Source: Bradyrhizobium sp. CB1717 (lineage in GTDB: Bacteria > Pseudomonadota > Alphaproteobacteria > Rhizobiales > Xanthobacteraceae). From it: a stretch of DNA of 64,000 bases. Below are positions 35,898-45,176 of the stretch, piece by piece (position 1 is the first letter of the stretch; each line of letters starts with the position of its first letter). The notes below the pieces were generated by a model. The model saw nothing but the letters and a program-made list of their open reading frames with translations. It was not told the DNA's origin and did no database searches. The translations under genes were made by a program, and so were the position numbers. The stretch is from NCBI RefSeq assembly GCF_029714325.1, contig NZ_CP121666.1, positions 8,277,001-8,341,000 on the forward strand. Reading direction: 5' to 3'.

Positions 35898-38231
35898 TCA
35901 GGCGAAGGAGCGCGAGCCCACGACCTGGAGCAGGCTCTCGCCGCGCCGTCCATGCGAGGCGTTGAGGAGCTGGCGCATCCGCACGGCGGGGACCGGACGG
36001 CTGAACAGATAACCTTGCGCCTCGGACACGGTGCCGTCGGCGCTGATCAGCTCGAGCTGCTCGTTGGTCTCGATGCCCTCGACCACGACCGCCATGCCGA
36101 GATCGGCCGACAGGCGTGCCACGCCGCGCAGCAGCGTCAGCGGCCGGTCGGTGTCGATTCCTTCCAGGAAGGAGCGGTCGATCTTCACCTTCTGCATCGG
36201 GAAATTGTGCAGGTAGCTGAGGCTGGAATAGCCGGTGCCGAAATCGTCGAGCGAGATGCGCACGCCGAGCGCATGCAGCTGCGACAGGATATCGTGGGTG
36301 AGCTGGGTGTTGCGCAGCAGCGAGGACTCGGTGATCTCGATCTCGAGGCGATGCGCCGGAAGCCCCGAGACCTCCAGCGCGTAGCGGATCTCGCTCAGCA
36401 CGTCGCGCTGGTGGAATTGCTGCGGCGAGAAGTTGACGGCGACGCTGACGCTCTCCGGCCACTTCATGCATTCCATGCAGGCGCGGCGCAGGATCCAGCG
36501 GCCGAGATCGACGATCAGGCCCATGTCCTCGGCGACCGGGATGATGTCGACTGGCGAAACCGTGCCGCGCACCGGATGATTCCAGCGCAGCAGCGCCTCG
36601 CAGGTCGTGATCTTGCCGGACTTGAGGTTGACCAGCGGCTGGTAGAACAGCTCGAACTCCTCGTTGGCGAGCGCCTTGCGCAGGTCGAGCTCGAGGATGC
36701 GGCGCGCCTCGACGGTCGCCGCCATCTCGTCGCGGAAGAAGCAGAAGGTGCCGCGGCCGTCGGCCTTGGCGCGGTACAGCGCCATGTCGGCATTCTTGAG
36801 CAGCGTGTCGGCGCTGACCTTGCCGTCCGGCGAGGTCAGCGCGATGCCGACGCTGGCGCCGATCTCGACCAGGTGATTGTCGATGCGGTAGCGCTCGCTC
36901 AGGCGCTCGACGATGCGGCGGGCGAGGCTCGCGGCGTCCTCGGCCGACGAGATGTTCTGCTGGAACACGACGAACTCGTCGCCGCCGAAGCGGGCGACGA
37001 AATCCTCGGGCCGCAGCATCTCGCGCAGGCGATTGGCGACCGCGCACAGGAGCTGGTCGCCGCAGGGGTGGCCGAGCGTGTCGTTGACCTGCTTGAACTG
37101 GTCGAGGTCGACGAACAGCAGCGCCGAGAGCCGTTCGGCGTGGTGGGCAAAGGCCAGCAGCCGTTCGATCTCGTCGCGGAACGAGACCCGGTTGGGCAGT
37201 GCGGTGAGCTCGTCATAGCGGGCGAGATGGCTGATGCGGGCTTCTGCGTTGGTGCGCTCGGTGATGTCTTCCAGCAGCAGCACGGTGCCGCCGCCGGTCA
37301 TCGGCTGGAACGTCCAGGCCAGGGTACGGCCGCGCGAAAGATCCGGATCGGCGGTGACGATCTCGCAGATCCGCGCATGGGCGATCTCGGCCAGGATCTG
37401 GTTGCCGCTCTCCGCCGAGATGGAGCCGGCGGCGATGCAGGCCGACACGATGTCGGCCGCGGTGGCGCCGCGCTTGACCAGGTCCTCGGGCAGGCCCATC
37501 AGCTCGCCGAAGCGATGGTTCATCACCGCGAGGCGCCGGTCGGCGCGAAACATGCACAGGCCATGCGGCATGTTGTTGAGCGCGGTGTCGAACTGGCTCG
37601 CCAGCGCGGATTCGCGGAAGCTCGAGGTCAGCGCCTTGACGAAGATCGCATGCAGGCTGAGGTTGATGTTCTTCAAGCCGATGAAGAAGAACATGAGCAG
37701 GATCGCAAGACCGACGTGGTAGGGGCCGCCGTGCAGCAGCAGCCCGAGCGACATCGGACCGCAGGCGAGCGCGACGTGCCATTGGATCACCCGGGGCTGG
37801 CCGTAATTGCGGGCGGCGCCGCCGGCGGTGTAGCCGATGCCGATGGCGACAGCGAGCATGTCGGCCACCGGATCCTCGTTGTTGTAGATGACGACGAAGG
37901 ACCATATGCCGAGTACCGCCGCATAGCTGAGCGCGCCGAACCAGTAGCGCGGCTCCAGATGCTTGGCTTCTTCGAACGACAGCGGGTGCGCGCGGTTCTC
38001 GTATCCGCGCATCTGGAACGCGCGCGCAGTGCCGATGGCGATCAGCAGAAATGCGAGCGGCCACAGCCAGACGTCGCCGGTCTTCAGCGCAGTCATGACC
38101 GCGGCCACGGCCGCGGAGGCCGAGCCGAGGAAGATCGCCCAGAAATTCTGCACCATAGAGTTGATCAGAGCGGCGTAGAGTATCGGCTCCAGCTCGTCTC
38201 GATCGCTCTGCTTCTGGTCGGCCAGCTGCAT
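35898..38231 (-). CDS. Membrane GGDEF-EAL protein with PAS domain
   Basis: Bifunctional-type c-di-GMP enzyme of 777 residues. N-terminal membrane region with about six helices (residues 25-190), a PAS-like region (215-325: FDTALNNMPHGLCMFRADRR), then GGDEF domain with intact GGDEF at 416-420 and allosteric I-site RPED at 407-410, and EAL domain with EALLRW starting at 545 and DDFGTGYSSLSYL later. Both catalytic motifs look intact, so it may make and degrade c-di-GMP. Transcribed toward the FeeM-type gene, in the interval between tolB and pal. Confidence 0.95.
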   Translation of the reverse strand: MQLADQKQSDRDELEPILYAALINSMVQNFWAIFLGSASAAVAAVMTALKTGDVWLWPLAFLLIAIGTARAFQMRGYENRAHPLSFEEAKHLEPRYWFGALSYAAVLGIWSFVVIYNNEDPVADMLAVAIGIGYTAGGAARNYGQPRVIQWHVALACGPMSLGLLLHGGPYHVGLAILLMFFFIGLKNINLSLHAIFVKALTSSFRESALASQFDTALNNMPHGLCMFRADRRLAVMNHRFGELMGLPEDLVKRGATAADIVSACIAAGSISAESGNQILAEIAHARICEIVTADPDLSRGRTLAWTFQPMTGGGTVLLLEDITERTNAEARISHLARYDELTALPNRVSFRDEIERLLAFAHHAERLSALLFVDLDQFKQVNDTLGHPCGDQLLCAVANRLREMLRPEDFVARFGGDEFVVFQQNISSAEDAASLARRIVERLSERYRIDNHLVEIGASVGIALTSPDGKVSADTLLKNADMALYRAKADGRGTFCFFRDEMAATVEARRILELDLRKALANEEFELFYQPLVNLKSGKITTCEALLRWNHPVRGTVSPVDIIPVAEDMGLIVDLGRWILRRACMECMKWPESVSVAVNFSPQQFHQRDVLSEIRYALEVSGLPAHRLEIEITESSLLRNTQLTHDILSQLHALGVRISLDDFGTGYSSLSYLHNFPMQKVKIDRSFLEGIDTDRPLTLLRGVARLSADLGMAVVVEGIETNEQLELISADGTVSEAQGYLFSRPVPAVRMRQLLNASHGRRGESLLQVVGSRSFA

Positions 38232-38467
38232 TGGCTAATTACGCGTCCTGTTTAGAGCGTACTTTTACCCAGCCCAGGTGAAGCCTTTCTGAGGGAACAT
38301 CGTTAAAGTCGAGTTGTTTTTCGGCAATTGCGAACTCGATTCCGCTGAAATATCAAGCAACTAGGCAAGCGTTGCCGGGCACAAGGTGAAGGAAAGCTTG
38401 CTTTCCCCACCGAACGCGAAAAAATCGGCGCTTTTTTTCGGAAACATCTCGCGTCTGAAGGCGCGAT

Positions 38468-39832
38468 TTATTGGCCAGCCGTCGAGGACAATAGCGGCGA
38501 CCATGCCGGGTCGGAGGCGAAGCCCGGCGTCGGCACCTTCAGCTCGTTGCGTCCGGAGATGTCGACCGAGTACAGCGACGGTCCGCCGTTGCCGCCGGGA
38601 TCGCGGAAGAACATCAACACGCGGCCGTTCGGCGAGAAGGTCGGACCCTCGTTGTGGAAGCCGGAGGTGAGCAGCCGCTCGCCGCTGCCGTCAGGCTTCA
38701 TGACGCCGATCGAGAACTGCCCGCCGCCCTGTCTGGTGAAGGCGATGTAATCGCCCTTCGGCGACCACACCGGTGTCGAATAGCTGGCGTTGGTGTCGTC
38801 CTTGGAGAAGGAGATGCGCTGCGCCTGTCCCCCGCCCGCGGCCATCACGTAGATCTGCGACCTGCCACCGCGATCGGACTCGAAGCAGATGCGGGTGCCA
38901 TCCGGCGAGTAGGACGGAGACGTGTCGATCGCCGGCGTGTCGGTGAGGCGCGTGGTCGAGCGCGAGCGCAGATCCATCACGAACAGGTTGGAATTGCCGC
39001 CCTGCTGCAGGCTCATGATGACGCGCTGGCCGTCCGGCGAGAAGCGCGGCGCAAAGGTCATGCCGGGGAAGTTGCCGACGATTTCGCGCTGGCCGGTCTC
39101 GATGTTGAAGAGATAGACCTTCGGATCACCCTGGCCGAACTCCATGTAGGTGATCTCTTGCGAGTTCGGCGAGAAGCGCGGCGTCAGCACGAGGTCGGAG
39201 CCACGGGTCAGATAGCGCACATTGGCGCCGTCCTGGTCCATCATCGCAAGCCGCTTGACGCGGCGCTCCTTCGGGCCGGTCTCGTCGACGAACACGACGC
39301 GGCTGTCGAAATAGCCCTTCTCGCCGGTCATGCGCTCGTAGATCTGGTCGGAGATGATGTGGGCGATGCGGCGCCAATATTCCGGCGACGTGAAATATTG
39401 CTGTCCCGCGAGCTGCTGGCCGGTGACGACGTCCCACAGGCGGAATTCGGCCTTGAGGCGGCCGTCCGGCTGCCGCGTCATGCGGCCGGTGACGAGGGCC
39501 TGCGCGTTGATGGTCTTCCAGTTCTGGAATTGGGGCGCGACGTCGATATTGCTGATGCGCTCGATGAAGGCGGCCTGGTCGATCGGTGCGAACAGGCCCG
39601 AGCGCTTCAGGTTGTTGGTGATGACCTGGGTGACGCCGTTGCCGACGTCGCCGTCGGACGGCGAGCCCGGCACGAAACCGGAGATCGCGATCGGGATCGG
39701 CTGGAATTCGGTGGGATCGATGCGCAGTCGCGGCTGGCCTTGAGCGAACGCATGTCCGCCCCCGAGCATGGCAAGCGCCGATCCGGTGAGCGTCATGAAG
39801 CGGCGGCGGGTGATCGACAGGGCGTCATTCAT
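38468..39832 (-). CDS. tolB: Tol-Pal system protein TolB
   Basis: Periplasmic beta-propeller that links Pal to TolA. The 454-residue chain has an N-terminal TolB domain ([25 protein letters not shown]) and five or six WD-like PD40 repeats ([72 protein letters not shown]). The N-terminus contains [15 protein letters not shown], a twin-arginine motif, so export may be by Tat. The start [13 protein letters not shown] (39830-39832) is the first with signal-peptide character. Last of tolQ-R-A-B. Confidence 0.96.
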   Translation of the reverse strand: MNDALSITRRRFMTLTGSALAMLGGGHAFAQGQPRLRIDPTEFQPIPIAISGFVPGSPSDGDVGNGVTQVITNNLKRSGLFAPIDQAAFIERISNIDVAPQFQNWKTINAQALVTGRMTRQPDGRLKAEFRLWDVVTGQQLAGQQYFTSPEYWRRIAHIISDQIYERMTGEKGYFDSRVVFVDETGPKERRVKRLAMMDQDGANVRYLTRGSDLVLTPRFSPNSQEITYMEFGQGDPKVYLFNIETGQREIVGNFPGMTFAPRFSPDGQRVIMSLQQGGNSNLFVMDLRSRSTTRLTDTPAIDTSPSYSPDGTRICFESDRGGRSQIYVMAAGGGQAQRISFSKDDTNASYSTPVWSPKGDYIAFTRQGGGQFSIGVMKPDGSGERLLTSGFHNEGPTFSPNGRVLMFFRDPGGNGGPSLYSVDISGRNELKVPTPGFASDPAWSPLLSSTAGQ

Positions 39833-39855
39833 TGCAAAATTCTTTTGTTCGGATG

Positions 39856-40815
39856 TCACAACATATCTTTCAGGCCGAAAGTCATCGGAATGAGCTTCCA
39901 GCTCTCGTACTGTTGCTTCGGCATGAACGAATAGACCTGGCACTGCACGATGGCGCGCTTGGCGCTCTCGGCTACCGCCTGGGCGATCGACCGCGACGGT
40001 CCCCTCACCGCAACGACGATGGGCTCGGATGCGAGCGATCCATCGATCTTCATGGGAATGTCGATGTCAGCCTCGTATTGATCGGCGTCCTGGCCGTTAT
40101 AGGTGGGCGTGAAGCAGCGCTTGACCGCGCCCTGGAATGCACCGCGCCAGGTCGCGACGTTGTTGGACGCGGTCCCGGTCGCCGCTCCCAGCGAGGCCGA
40201 CGCATTCAGCGCCGAGCCGATCTGCTCGTGCCGGGTCGCGGCGCGCTTGTCGAGGTCACGCTGGATCTGCGCGGGATCGAAGCTGCGCTCCTTGGGCTTC
40301 GGCTGCTGTTGCGGCTGCACCGCCGCAACCTTCTGCTCGACCGGCTTCGGCGGCGGCTTCTTGGTGTCCAGCTTCTTCTGGAGCTCGGCGATCGGATCTT
40401 CCTTGGCCGGATCAGGCTTCTTTTCCTGCGGCTTCGGCTCTTCCTTCGGCTTGGCCTCGGCAACCGGCTTCGGCGGCTCGGGCTTCTTCTCGACCGGCTT
40501 CTCGACGGGCTTCGGCGGCGGCTCCGGCTGCGAGTTGGTCTTGATCAGCTCTTTCTTCTCGGTGACCTTGCCGACGGCATCCTCTTCGGGCTTGGCCTCG
40601 GCGATCTTCTCGACCTTGGGCTTCAGCTCTTCCTTCTTGCCGGTCTTCTGCCCGGCCATCATCTTGGCGAGCTGATCGGTGGAGATGATGTCGACCGGAA
40701 GCGACTCCTCCGGAGCGATGTAGGCCTTGCTGCTAAAGGTGACGAGCCCCCATCCAAGCACGAGGACGTGGAGGGCAATCGACGCAACGAGTGTCTTGTC
40801 GACGTTCACCTTCAC
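39856..40815 (-). CDS. tolA: TolA-like protein (cell envelope integrity)
   Basis: Inner-membrane protein that reaches across the periplasm to Pal and TolB. The 319-residue product, from GTG at 40813-40815 ([20 protein letters not shown]), has one N-terminal helix, a long Lys/Pro/Glu-rich rod ([20 protein letters not shown]; residues 60-190) and a small C-terminal domain ([32 protein letters not shown]) of TolA/TonB type. Start four bases after the tolR stop, so coupled. Confidence 0.93.
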   Translation of the reverse strand: MKVNVDKTLVASIALHVLVLGWGLVTFSSKAYIAPEESLPVDIISTDQLAKMMAGQKTGKKEELKPKVEKIAEAKPEEDAVGKVTEKKELIKTNSQPEPPPKPVEKPVEKKPEPPKPVAEAKPKEEPKPQEKKPDPAKEDPIAELQKKLDTKKPPPKPVEQKVAAVQPQQQPKPKERSFDPAQIQRDLDKRAATRHEQIGSALNASASLGAATGTASNNVATWRGAFQGAVKRCFTPTYNGQDADQYEADIDIPMKIDGSLASEPIVVAVRGPSRSIAQAVAESAKRAIVQCQVYSFMPKQQYESWKLIPMTFGLKDML

Positions 40816-40819
40816 CGGC

Positions 40820-41272
40820 CTAGGACCCCTGATCCGCTTCCGTGACGAGGGCGAGCTTCTTGAATCCGGCACCGGACAACAGGCCCATTACCTTGGCCAC
40901 CGTGCCGTAATCCGCCTTCTTGTCGGCGCGCAGATAGATGCGCTCCTCGAGCCCGCCGCGCGCGTCCGTGATCGCCTTCAGCTTGGGCACCAGCTCGTTG
41001 ATCGCGATCTCGGCGTCGTTGATGAAGACCTTGCCCTTGATGTCGACCGACATCTGCAGCGGCTTCTGGTCGTTGTTTTCGAGGCTCTTGGCTTGGGTCT
41101 GCGGCAGGTCGAGCGGCACGCCGACCGTCAGCATCGGCGCCGACACCATGAAGATGATGAGCAGCACCAGCATCACGTCGACCATCGGCGTGACGTTGAT
41201 CTCGGCCACGACGGGCTTGCGCCGGCCACGGCGCCCGCCGCCTCCGGACGAACTCGCAACGTTCATGGCCAT
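40820..41272 (-). CDS. tolR: Biopolymer transport protein TolR (ExbD family)
   Basis: Single-pass membrane protein of the Tol motor; 150 residues. N-terminal cytoplasmic Gly/Arg tail, then VVAEINVTPMVDVMLVLLII with the essential Asp in the membrane helix, and a periplasmic domain ending DYGTVAKVMGLLSGAGFKKL. The first ATG (41270-41272) or the ATG two codons later could be the start. It lies between tolQ (gap 43 bases) and tolA. Confidence 0.96.
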   Translation of the reverse strand: MAMNVASSSGGGGRRGRRKPVVAEINVTPMVDVMLVLLIIFMVSAPMLTVGVPLDLPQTQAKSLENNDQKPLQMSVDIKGKVFINDAEIAINELVPKLKAITDARGGLEERIYLRADKKADYGTVAKVMGLLSGAGFKKLALVTEADQGS

Positions 41273-41315
41273 GATCGCGTGCCCAAATTGCCCTTCACAC
41301 TATACATGCCGTCCG

Positions 41316-42032
41316 TCAGCCCCGCTCGTCGATCTGACGGGACAAAATGGCTGAAAATTCATCAGCGAAGCCCTCGAGCCGCTGGGCCTGCCGGTTCACC
41401 TCGGACGTGAACTTATTGTAGAAAATAGTGGCAGGAATGGCGGCGATAAGGCCGACGGCGGTCGCAAACAGCGCCTCGGCAATACCGGGGGCTACCACCG
41501 CAAGGGAGGTATTTTTCGACGCCGCGATCGACTGGAAGCTCGACATGATGCCCCAAACAGTGCCGAACAGGCCGACGAAGGGGCCGGCGGAGCCGACGGT
41601 GGCGAGCACCAGGAGGCGGCGTTCCAGCCGCTCGACCTCGCGGGCGATCGAGACGTTCATGACCTTGTCGATCCGCATCTGCAGGCCCGCGACCGAGCGG
41701 GCATGGCTCTCGAACGAGCGCTTCCACTCGCGCATCGCCGCCACGAAGCAGGCCGCCATGGAATGCGTCGGCTTGGCCGAGAGCGTGCGATAGAGCTCCT
41801 CGATCGACTCGCCCGACCAGAAGGCCTGCTCGAACCGGTCCATCGAGCGGCGGGTACGGGCAAACAGGAAGATCTTGTCGATGGCGATCGCCCAGACCCA
41901 GACCGAGCAGGACAGAAGTCCCAGCATCACCGCTTTCACGATCCAGTGAGCCTGCCAGAACAGCGCGATCAGCGATACGTCCGCGGAAGCGGCAACCGGA
42001 AGGGCTGACTGAGCCACGTCGGCCGGATTCAT
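41316..42032 (-). CDS. tolQ: Tol-Pal system protein TolQ (ExbB family)
   Basis: Proton-channel component of the Tol motor. The 238-residue chain has three membrane helices (HWIVKAVMLGLLSCSVWVWA; VLATVGSAGPFVGLFGTVWG; FATAVGLIAAIPATIFYNKF) as expected, with the conserved Thr-Val/Gly segments in helices 2 and 3. The start MNPADVAQSALPV at 42030-42032 fits; a 32-residue extension upstream is unsupported. The thioesterase gene ybgC, usually just upstream of tolQ, is not adjacent here. Confidence 0.95.
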   Translation of the reverse strand: MNPADVAQSALPVAASADVSLIALFWQAHWIVKAVMLGLLSCSVWVWAIAIDKIFLFARTRRSMDRFEQAFWSGESIEELYRTLSAKPTHSMAACFVAAMREWKRSFESHARSVAGLQMRIDKVMNVSIAREVERLERRLLVLATVGSAGPFVGLFGTVWGIMSSFQSIAASKNTSLAVVAPGIAEALFATAVGLIAAIPATIFYNKFTSEVNRQAQRLEGFADEFSAILSRQIDERG

Positions 42033-42284
42033 AAGCAGTATCCTCTCAAGGCGATCTCTAAACCTCATGTCCCGGCCAGCAAATGACTGCCGGTTCCCCA
42101 ACCGCCGCGCCAACCGCGCAGCCGGCAAGCCCGCTCAAAGCCTTGTCTTTCTGGGGTGCAGGGCTCGTCCAAAGCCGGCCGCCTGCATTCCCTGCCAAGA
42201 TGTCAAAACTAAGGGGCCTTGGCCCCACGCCTTGACTTCGGGCTCCGGGCACGCCTGTCCACCCTTACCAGAGCCCGCCGATGG

Positions 42285-42299
42285 TTAATGCGGGGTTAC
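42285..42299. promoter_or_regulatory. Possible CtrA-like box upstream of tolQ
   Basis: TTAATGCGGGGTTAC resembles TTAA-N7-TTAA (one base off) and lies 253 bases upstream of tolQ. A second ATGGTTAATG-type sequence (TTAA-7-TAAA at 34884-34898) lies upstream of pal. Low specificity. Confidence 0.25.
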
Positions 42300-42419
42300 C
42301 GGCGGCGAATTTGGCCGCGGGAAAGGCTGGCGGCGCAGGGGGATGGGGGCTGGCGGGGCGGGACAGGATGCCGCGTGGCGTTGCCGGGGTGAAAGCTGCC
42401 CGCCCCGAATAGGGTCGGT

Positions 42420-42556
42420 TCCCTCCCCTTGCGGGGGAGGGTTAGGGAGAGGGGTTCCCACGGGGACTCCTCGTGTGACGAAGAAATCGGGCGCACGATA
42501 AACACCGTTTCCCGGGCCACCCCTCTCCCCCGCCCTCCCCCGCAAGGGGGGAGGGA
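42420..42556. repeat. Palindromic repeat of CCCTCCCCTTGCGGGGGAGG type
   Basis: The arms CCCTCCCCTTGCGGGGGAGG (near 42421) and its inverse CCTCCCCCGCAAGGGGGGAG (near 42535) enclose a variable centre with GAGAGGGGTTCCCACG. It lies in the gap before ggt. Confidence 0.7.
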
Positions 42557-42685
42557 GCGCAGGGTGCGCCTTGGCGGACATCGTGCGTCACCACTCCTCG
42601 TGCTCCCTCTGCGCCCGCGAGCTGATAGGGTCCGTGCGCGGACAACAACGTGCCGACAGCACCGGCCAGCCCTGAGGAACTCCCC

Positions 42686-44422
42686 ATGCCGAAGCCACAA
42701 ACAAATCTGCGGTGGATGACCGCCGCGGTCGTATCGATCTGTCTCGTCACATCCGGTCCCGCGCGCGCGGCATCGGTTGCGCCTGTCGCCGCGGAAAACG
42801 GCATGGTGGTGTCCGCGCAGCATCTGGCGACACAGGTGGGCGTCGAGGTGCTCAAGCGCGGCGGCAATGCCGTCGATGCTGCTGTGGCCGTCGGTTATGC
42901 CCTTGCCGTCGTCTATCCGGCGGCCGGCAATCTCGGCGGTGGCGGCTTCATGACGATTCAGCTCGCCGACGGCCGCAAAACCTTCCTCGATTTTCGCGAG
43001 ACGGCTCCCAAGGGGGCGACGGCCAATATGTATCTCGACAAGGACGGCAACGTCATCAAGGGCATCTCGACCAAGGGCCATCTGGCCGTGGGCGTGCCGG
43101 GGTCCGTCTCGGGTATGGAATATGCGCGCGAAAAATAAGGCACCATGAAGCGCGCCGACCTGCTCGCTCCCGCGATCCAGCTCGCCGAACAGGGATTTGT
43201 GCTCGACCAGGGCGACATCGACCTGCTGCGCACGGCAACCGACGATTTCAAGGACGACCCGGCATCCAGCGCCATCTTCCTCAACAACGGCCAGCCGTTC
43301 GGCGTGGGCGACAGGCTGATGCAATCCGAGCTGGCGAAAACCCTGCGCGAGATCAGCACCAAGGGCACCGACGGCTTCTATAAGGGCTGGGTCGGCAGCG
43401 CCATCGTGGCATCCAGCCAGGCCGGCAAAGGCCTGCTGACGCAGGACGACCTCGACGGCTACAAGACGCGCGAGCTCGCACCTGTCGAATGCGACTATCG
43501 CGGCTATCACGTGGTTTCCGCACCGCCGCCGAGCTCGGGCGGCGTCATCATCTGCGAAATCCTGAATATCCTGGAAGGCTATCCGCTCAAGGAGCTGGGC
43601 TATCACTCCGCAGCTGCCATGCACGTGCAGATCGAAGCGATGCGGCACGCTTATGTCGACCGCAACAGCTATCTCGGCGACCCCGACTTCGTGAAGAATC
43701 CGCTCGACCGCCTGCTCGACAAGGCTTACGCGGCCAAGATCCGCGCCGTGATCGACCCGAACAAGGCCGGCGTCTCCAAGGACATCAAGCCGGGCACAGA
43801 GCCGCACGAGGGCAGCAACACCACGCACTATTCAATCGCGGACAAGGACGGCAACGCCGTGTCCGTCACCTACACGCTGAACGACTGGTTCGGCGCCAAG
43901 GTCACGGCGGCAAAGACCGGCGTGCTGCTCAATGATGAAATGGATGACTTCACCGCCAAGGTTGGCGTTCCGAACCTGTATGGACTGGTGCAGGGCGAGG
44001 CCAACGCCATCGCGCCCGGCAAGCGGCCGCTCTCCTCGATGAGCCCGACCATCGTCAGCAAGGACGGCAAGCCGGTGATGGTGGTGGGCACGCCCGGCGG
44101 CAGCCGCATCATCACGGCCGTGCTGCAAACCATGATCAACGCCATCGACTACGGCATGAACGCGCAGGAAGCCGTCGACATGCCGCGCATCCACCAGCAG
44201 TGGCTGCCTGACCTGACCAATGTCGAGAACTACGCGCTGTCGCCGGACACGCGCAAGATTCTGGCGGGCATGGGCCACAAATTCGGGCCGCCGCAACCTG
44301 CGAACCATCTCGCGGTCATCATCGTCGGCGCGCCGTCGCTCGACGGCAAGCAGGTCGGCAACAATCGCTACTACGGTGCGAACGATCCGCGCCGCAACAG
44401 CGGGCTGGCGGCCGGGTATTGA
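42686..44422 (+). pseudogene. ggt: Gamma-glutamyltransferase interrupted by one in-frame stop codon
   Basis: Periplasmic enzyme that cleaves glutathione and transfers gamma-glutamyl groups. Two frames in the same register make one family-length protein (579 codons with stop): 42686-43135, with signal peptide and GNAVDAAVAVGYALAVVYP, and 43139-44422, with the autoprocessing site SNTTHYSIADKDGNAVSV (predicted nucleophile Thr379 by full-length numbering) and GGSRIITAVLQTMINAIDYG. Between them codon 151 is TAA (43136-43138) in the context GAA AAA TAA GGC ACC ATG, where family members have Tyr (EKYGTM). One base change (TAC or TAT to TAA) explains it. No frame shift. It could be a recent nonsense mutation, a sequencing error or read-through; ATG 43145 could also restart translation, but without 150 residues of the large subunit. 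Confidence 0.85.
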
Positions 44423-44429
44423 GAGACCT

Positions 44430-44474
44430 CGCAGGGTGGGCAAAGGCGCGAAGCGGAGTGCTTTGCCCCCTGCG
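44430..44474. repeat. 45-bp degraded copy of the GGGTGGGCAAAG element
   Basis: Begins CGCAGGGTGGGCAAAG and ends with an inverse copy lacking two bases (CTTTGCCCCCTGCG). Lies right after the ggt stop. Confidence 0.65.
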
Positions 44475-44642
44475 GGAGCACCGCGCGACCTGCGGCGAGA
44501 TGGGCCCCGGCTCAGCAGCGCATTGTCGAAGGGACGCTGCGCTGCGCCCGGGGCACGACGGTTCCGCGTGCACCGTGCAACCGGAGGAACCTCCCCTCGT
44601 CCCAAAAATTGTCCGGAAAATCACTTTTGGCGAGGCATTGCC

Positions 44643-45161
44643 ATGAGCATCAACCCCAAGACGACCGCCGCCATCGGCGATCACCCGCTCCACCCCATGA
44701 TCATCCCGTTCCCCGTCGCCTTCCTGGTCGGCGCGCCCATTGCCGATCTGGCCTTTATTGGAACCGGCGACGGTTTCTGGGCCAGGGCTGCAATGTGGCT
44801 GATCGGCGCCGGCATCATCATGGCGCTGGTTGCCGCCGCTGCCGGCTTTACCGATTTCCTGAATGAACCCCGCATCCGCCGTCTCAACGATGCCTGGTAC
44901 CACATGGTCGGCAATCTTGCGGCGGTGGTGCTGGCGCTGGTCAACTTCTATCTGCGCTATGCGCAAGGCAGCGAGGCCGCGATCAAGCCCTGGGGCGTGG
45001 TGCTGTCGCTGATCGTGGTCAGCATCCTGCTGTTCACGGGATGGAAGGGCTGGGAGATGGTCTATCGCCATCACGTTGCGGTGCTGGATGCACCGGGCCA
45101 GACCAGCTCGGAGCCGGTCACGCCGCCCCATGGCGGCGAGAGCCATCGCCGCGCCGCCTGA
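44643..45161 (+). CDS. DUF2231 membrane protein
   Basis: A 172-residue inner-membrane protein of unknown role. Four membrane helices are visible after the family motif GDHPLHPMIIPFPVAFLVGA: FLVGAPIADLAFIG, AAMWLIGAGIIMALVAAAAG, MVGNLAAVVLALVNFYLR and WGVVLSLIVVSILLFTGWKG. The C-terminal tail is polar (SSEPVTPPHGGESHRRAA). The ATG at 44643 is the only good start. Convergent with the cysE-type gene 15 bases downstream. Confidence 0.86.
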   Translation: MSINPKTTAAIGDHPLHPMIIPFPVAFLVGAPIADLAFIGTGDGFWARAAMWLIGAGIIMALVAAAAGFTDFLNEPRIRRLNDAWYHMVGNLAAVVLALVNFYLRYAQGSEAAIKPWGVVLSLIVVSILLFTGWKGWEMVYRHHVAVLDAPGQTSSEPVTPPHGGESHRRAA

Positions 45162-45176
45162 TGGCGTGATGGCGCC

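Larger units (their letters stand above)
42033..42685. other. 653-base gap between tolQ and ggt
   Basis: No credible gene on either strand; long frames seen here are GC-bias artefacts. It contains a possible CtrA-type box (TTAA-7-TTAC at 42285-42299) and a repeat (42420-42556). The gap is the promoter region of tolQ on one side and ggt on the other. Confidence 0.6.

Noticed and set aside
35952..38255. 767-residue plus-strand frame opposite the GGDEF-EAL gene
   Set aside because: It mirrors the real gene, as is expected when GC-rich third positions suppress stops on the other strand; its translation is rich in Arg, His, Asp and Gln and has no domain.
38421..38442. A/T-tract hairpin (CGAAAAAA...TTTTTTTCG) after tolB-side gap
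   Set aside because: Located upstream of the tolB stop side with a weak stem of A-T pairs; could be a terminator for tolB but too weak to list.
43136..43145. Frame shift in ggt
   Set aside because: Both halves are in the same register (positions are equal modulo 3), so the defect is a stop codon and not an insertion or deletion.
42296..43828. 510-residue minus-strand frame opposite the 5' half of ggt
   Set aside because: Its length is due to GC bias; ggt similarity on the plus strand is unmistakable despite the stop codon.
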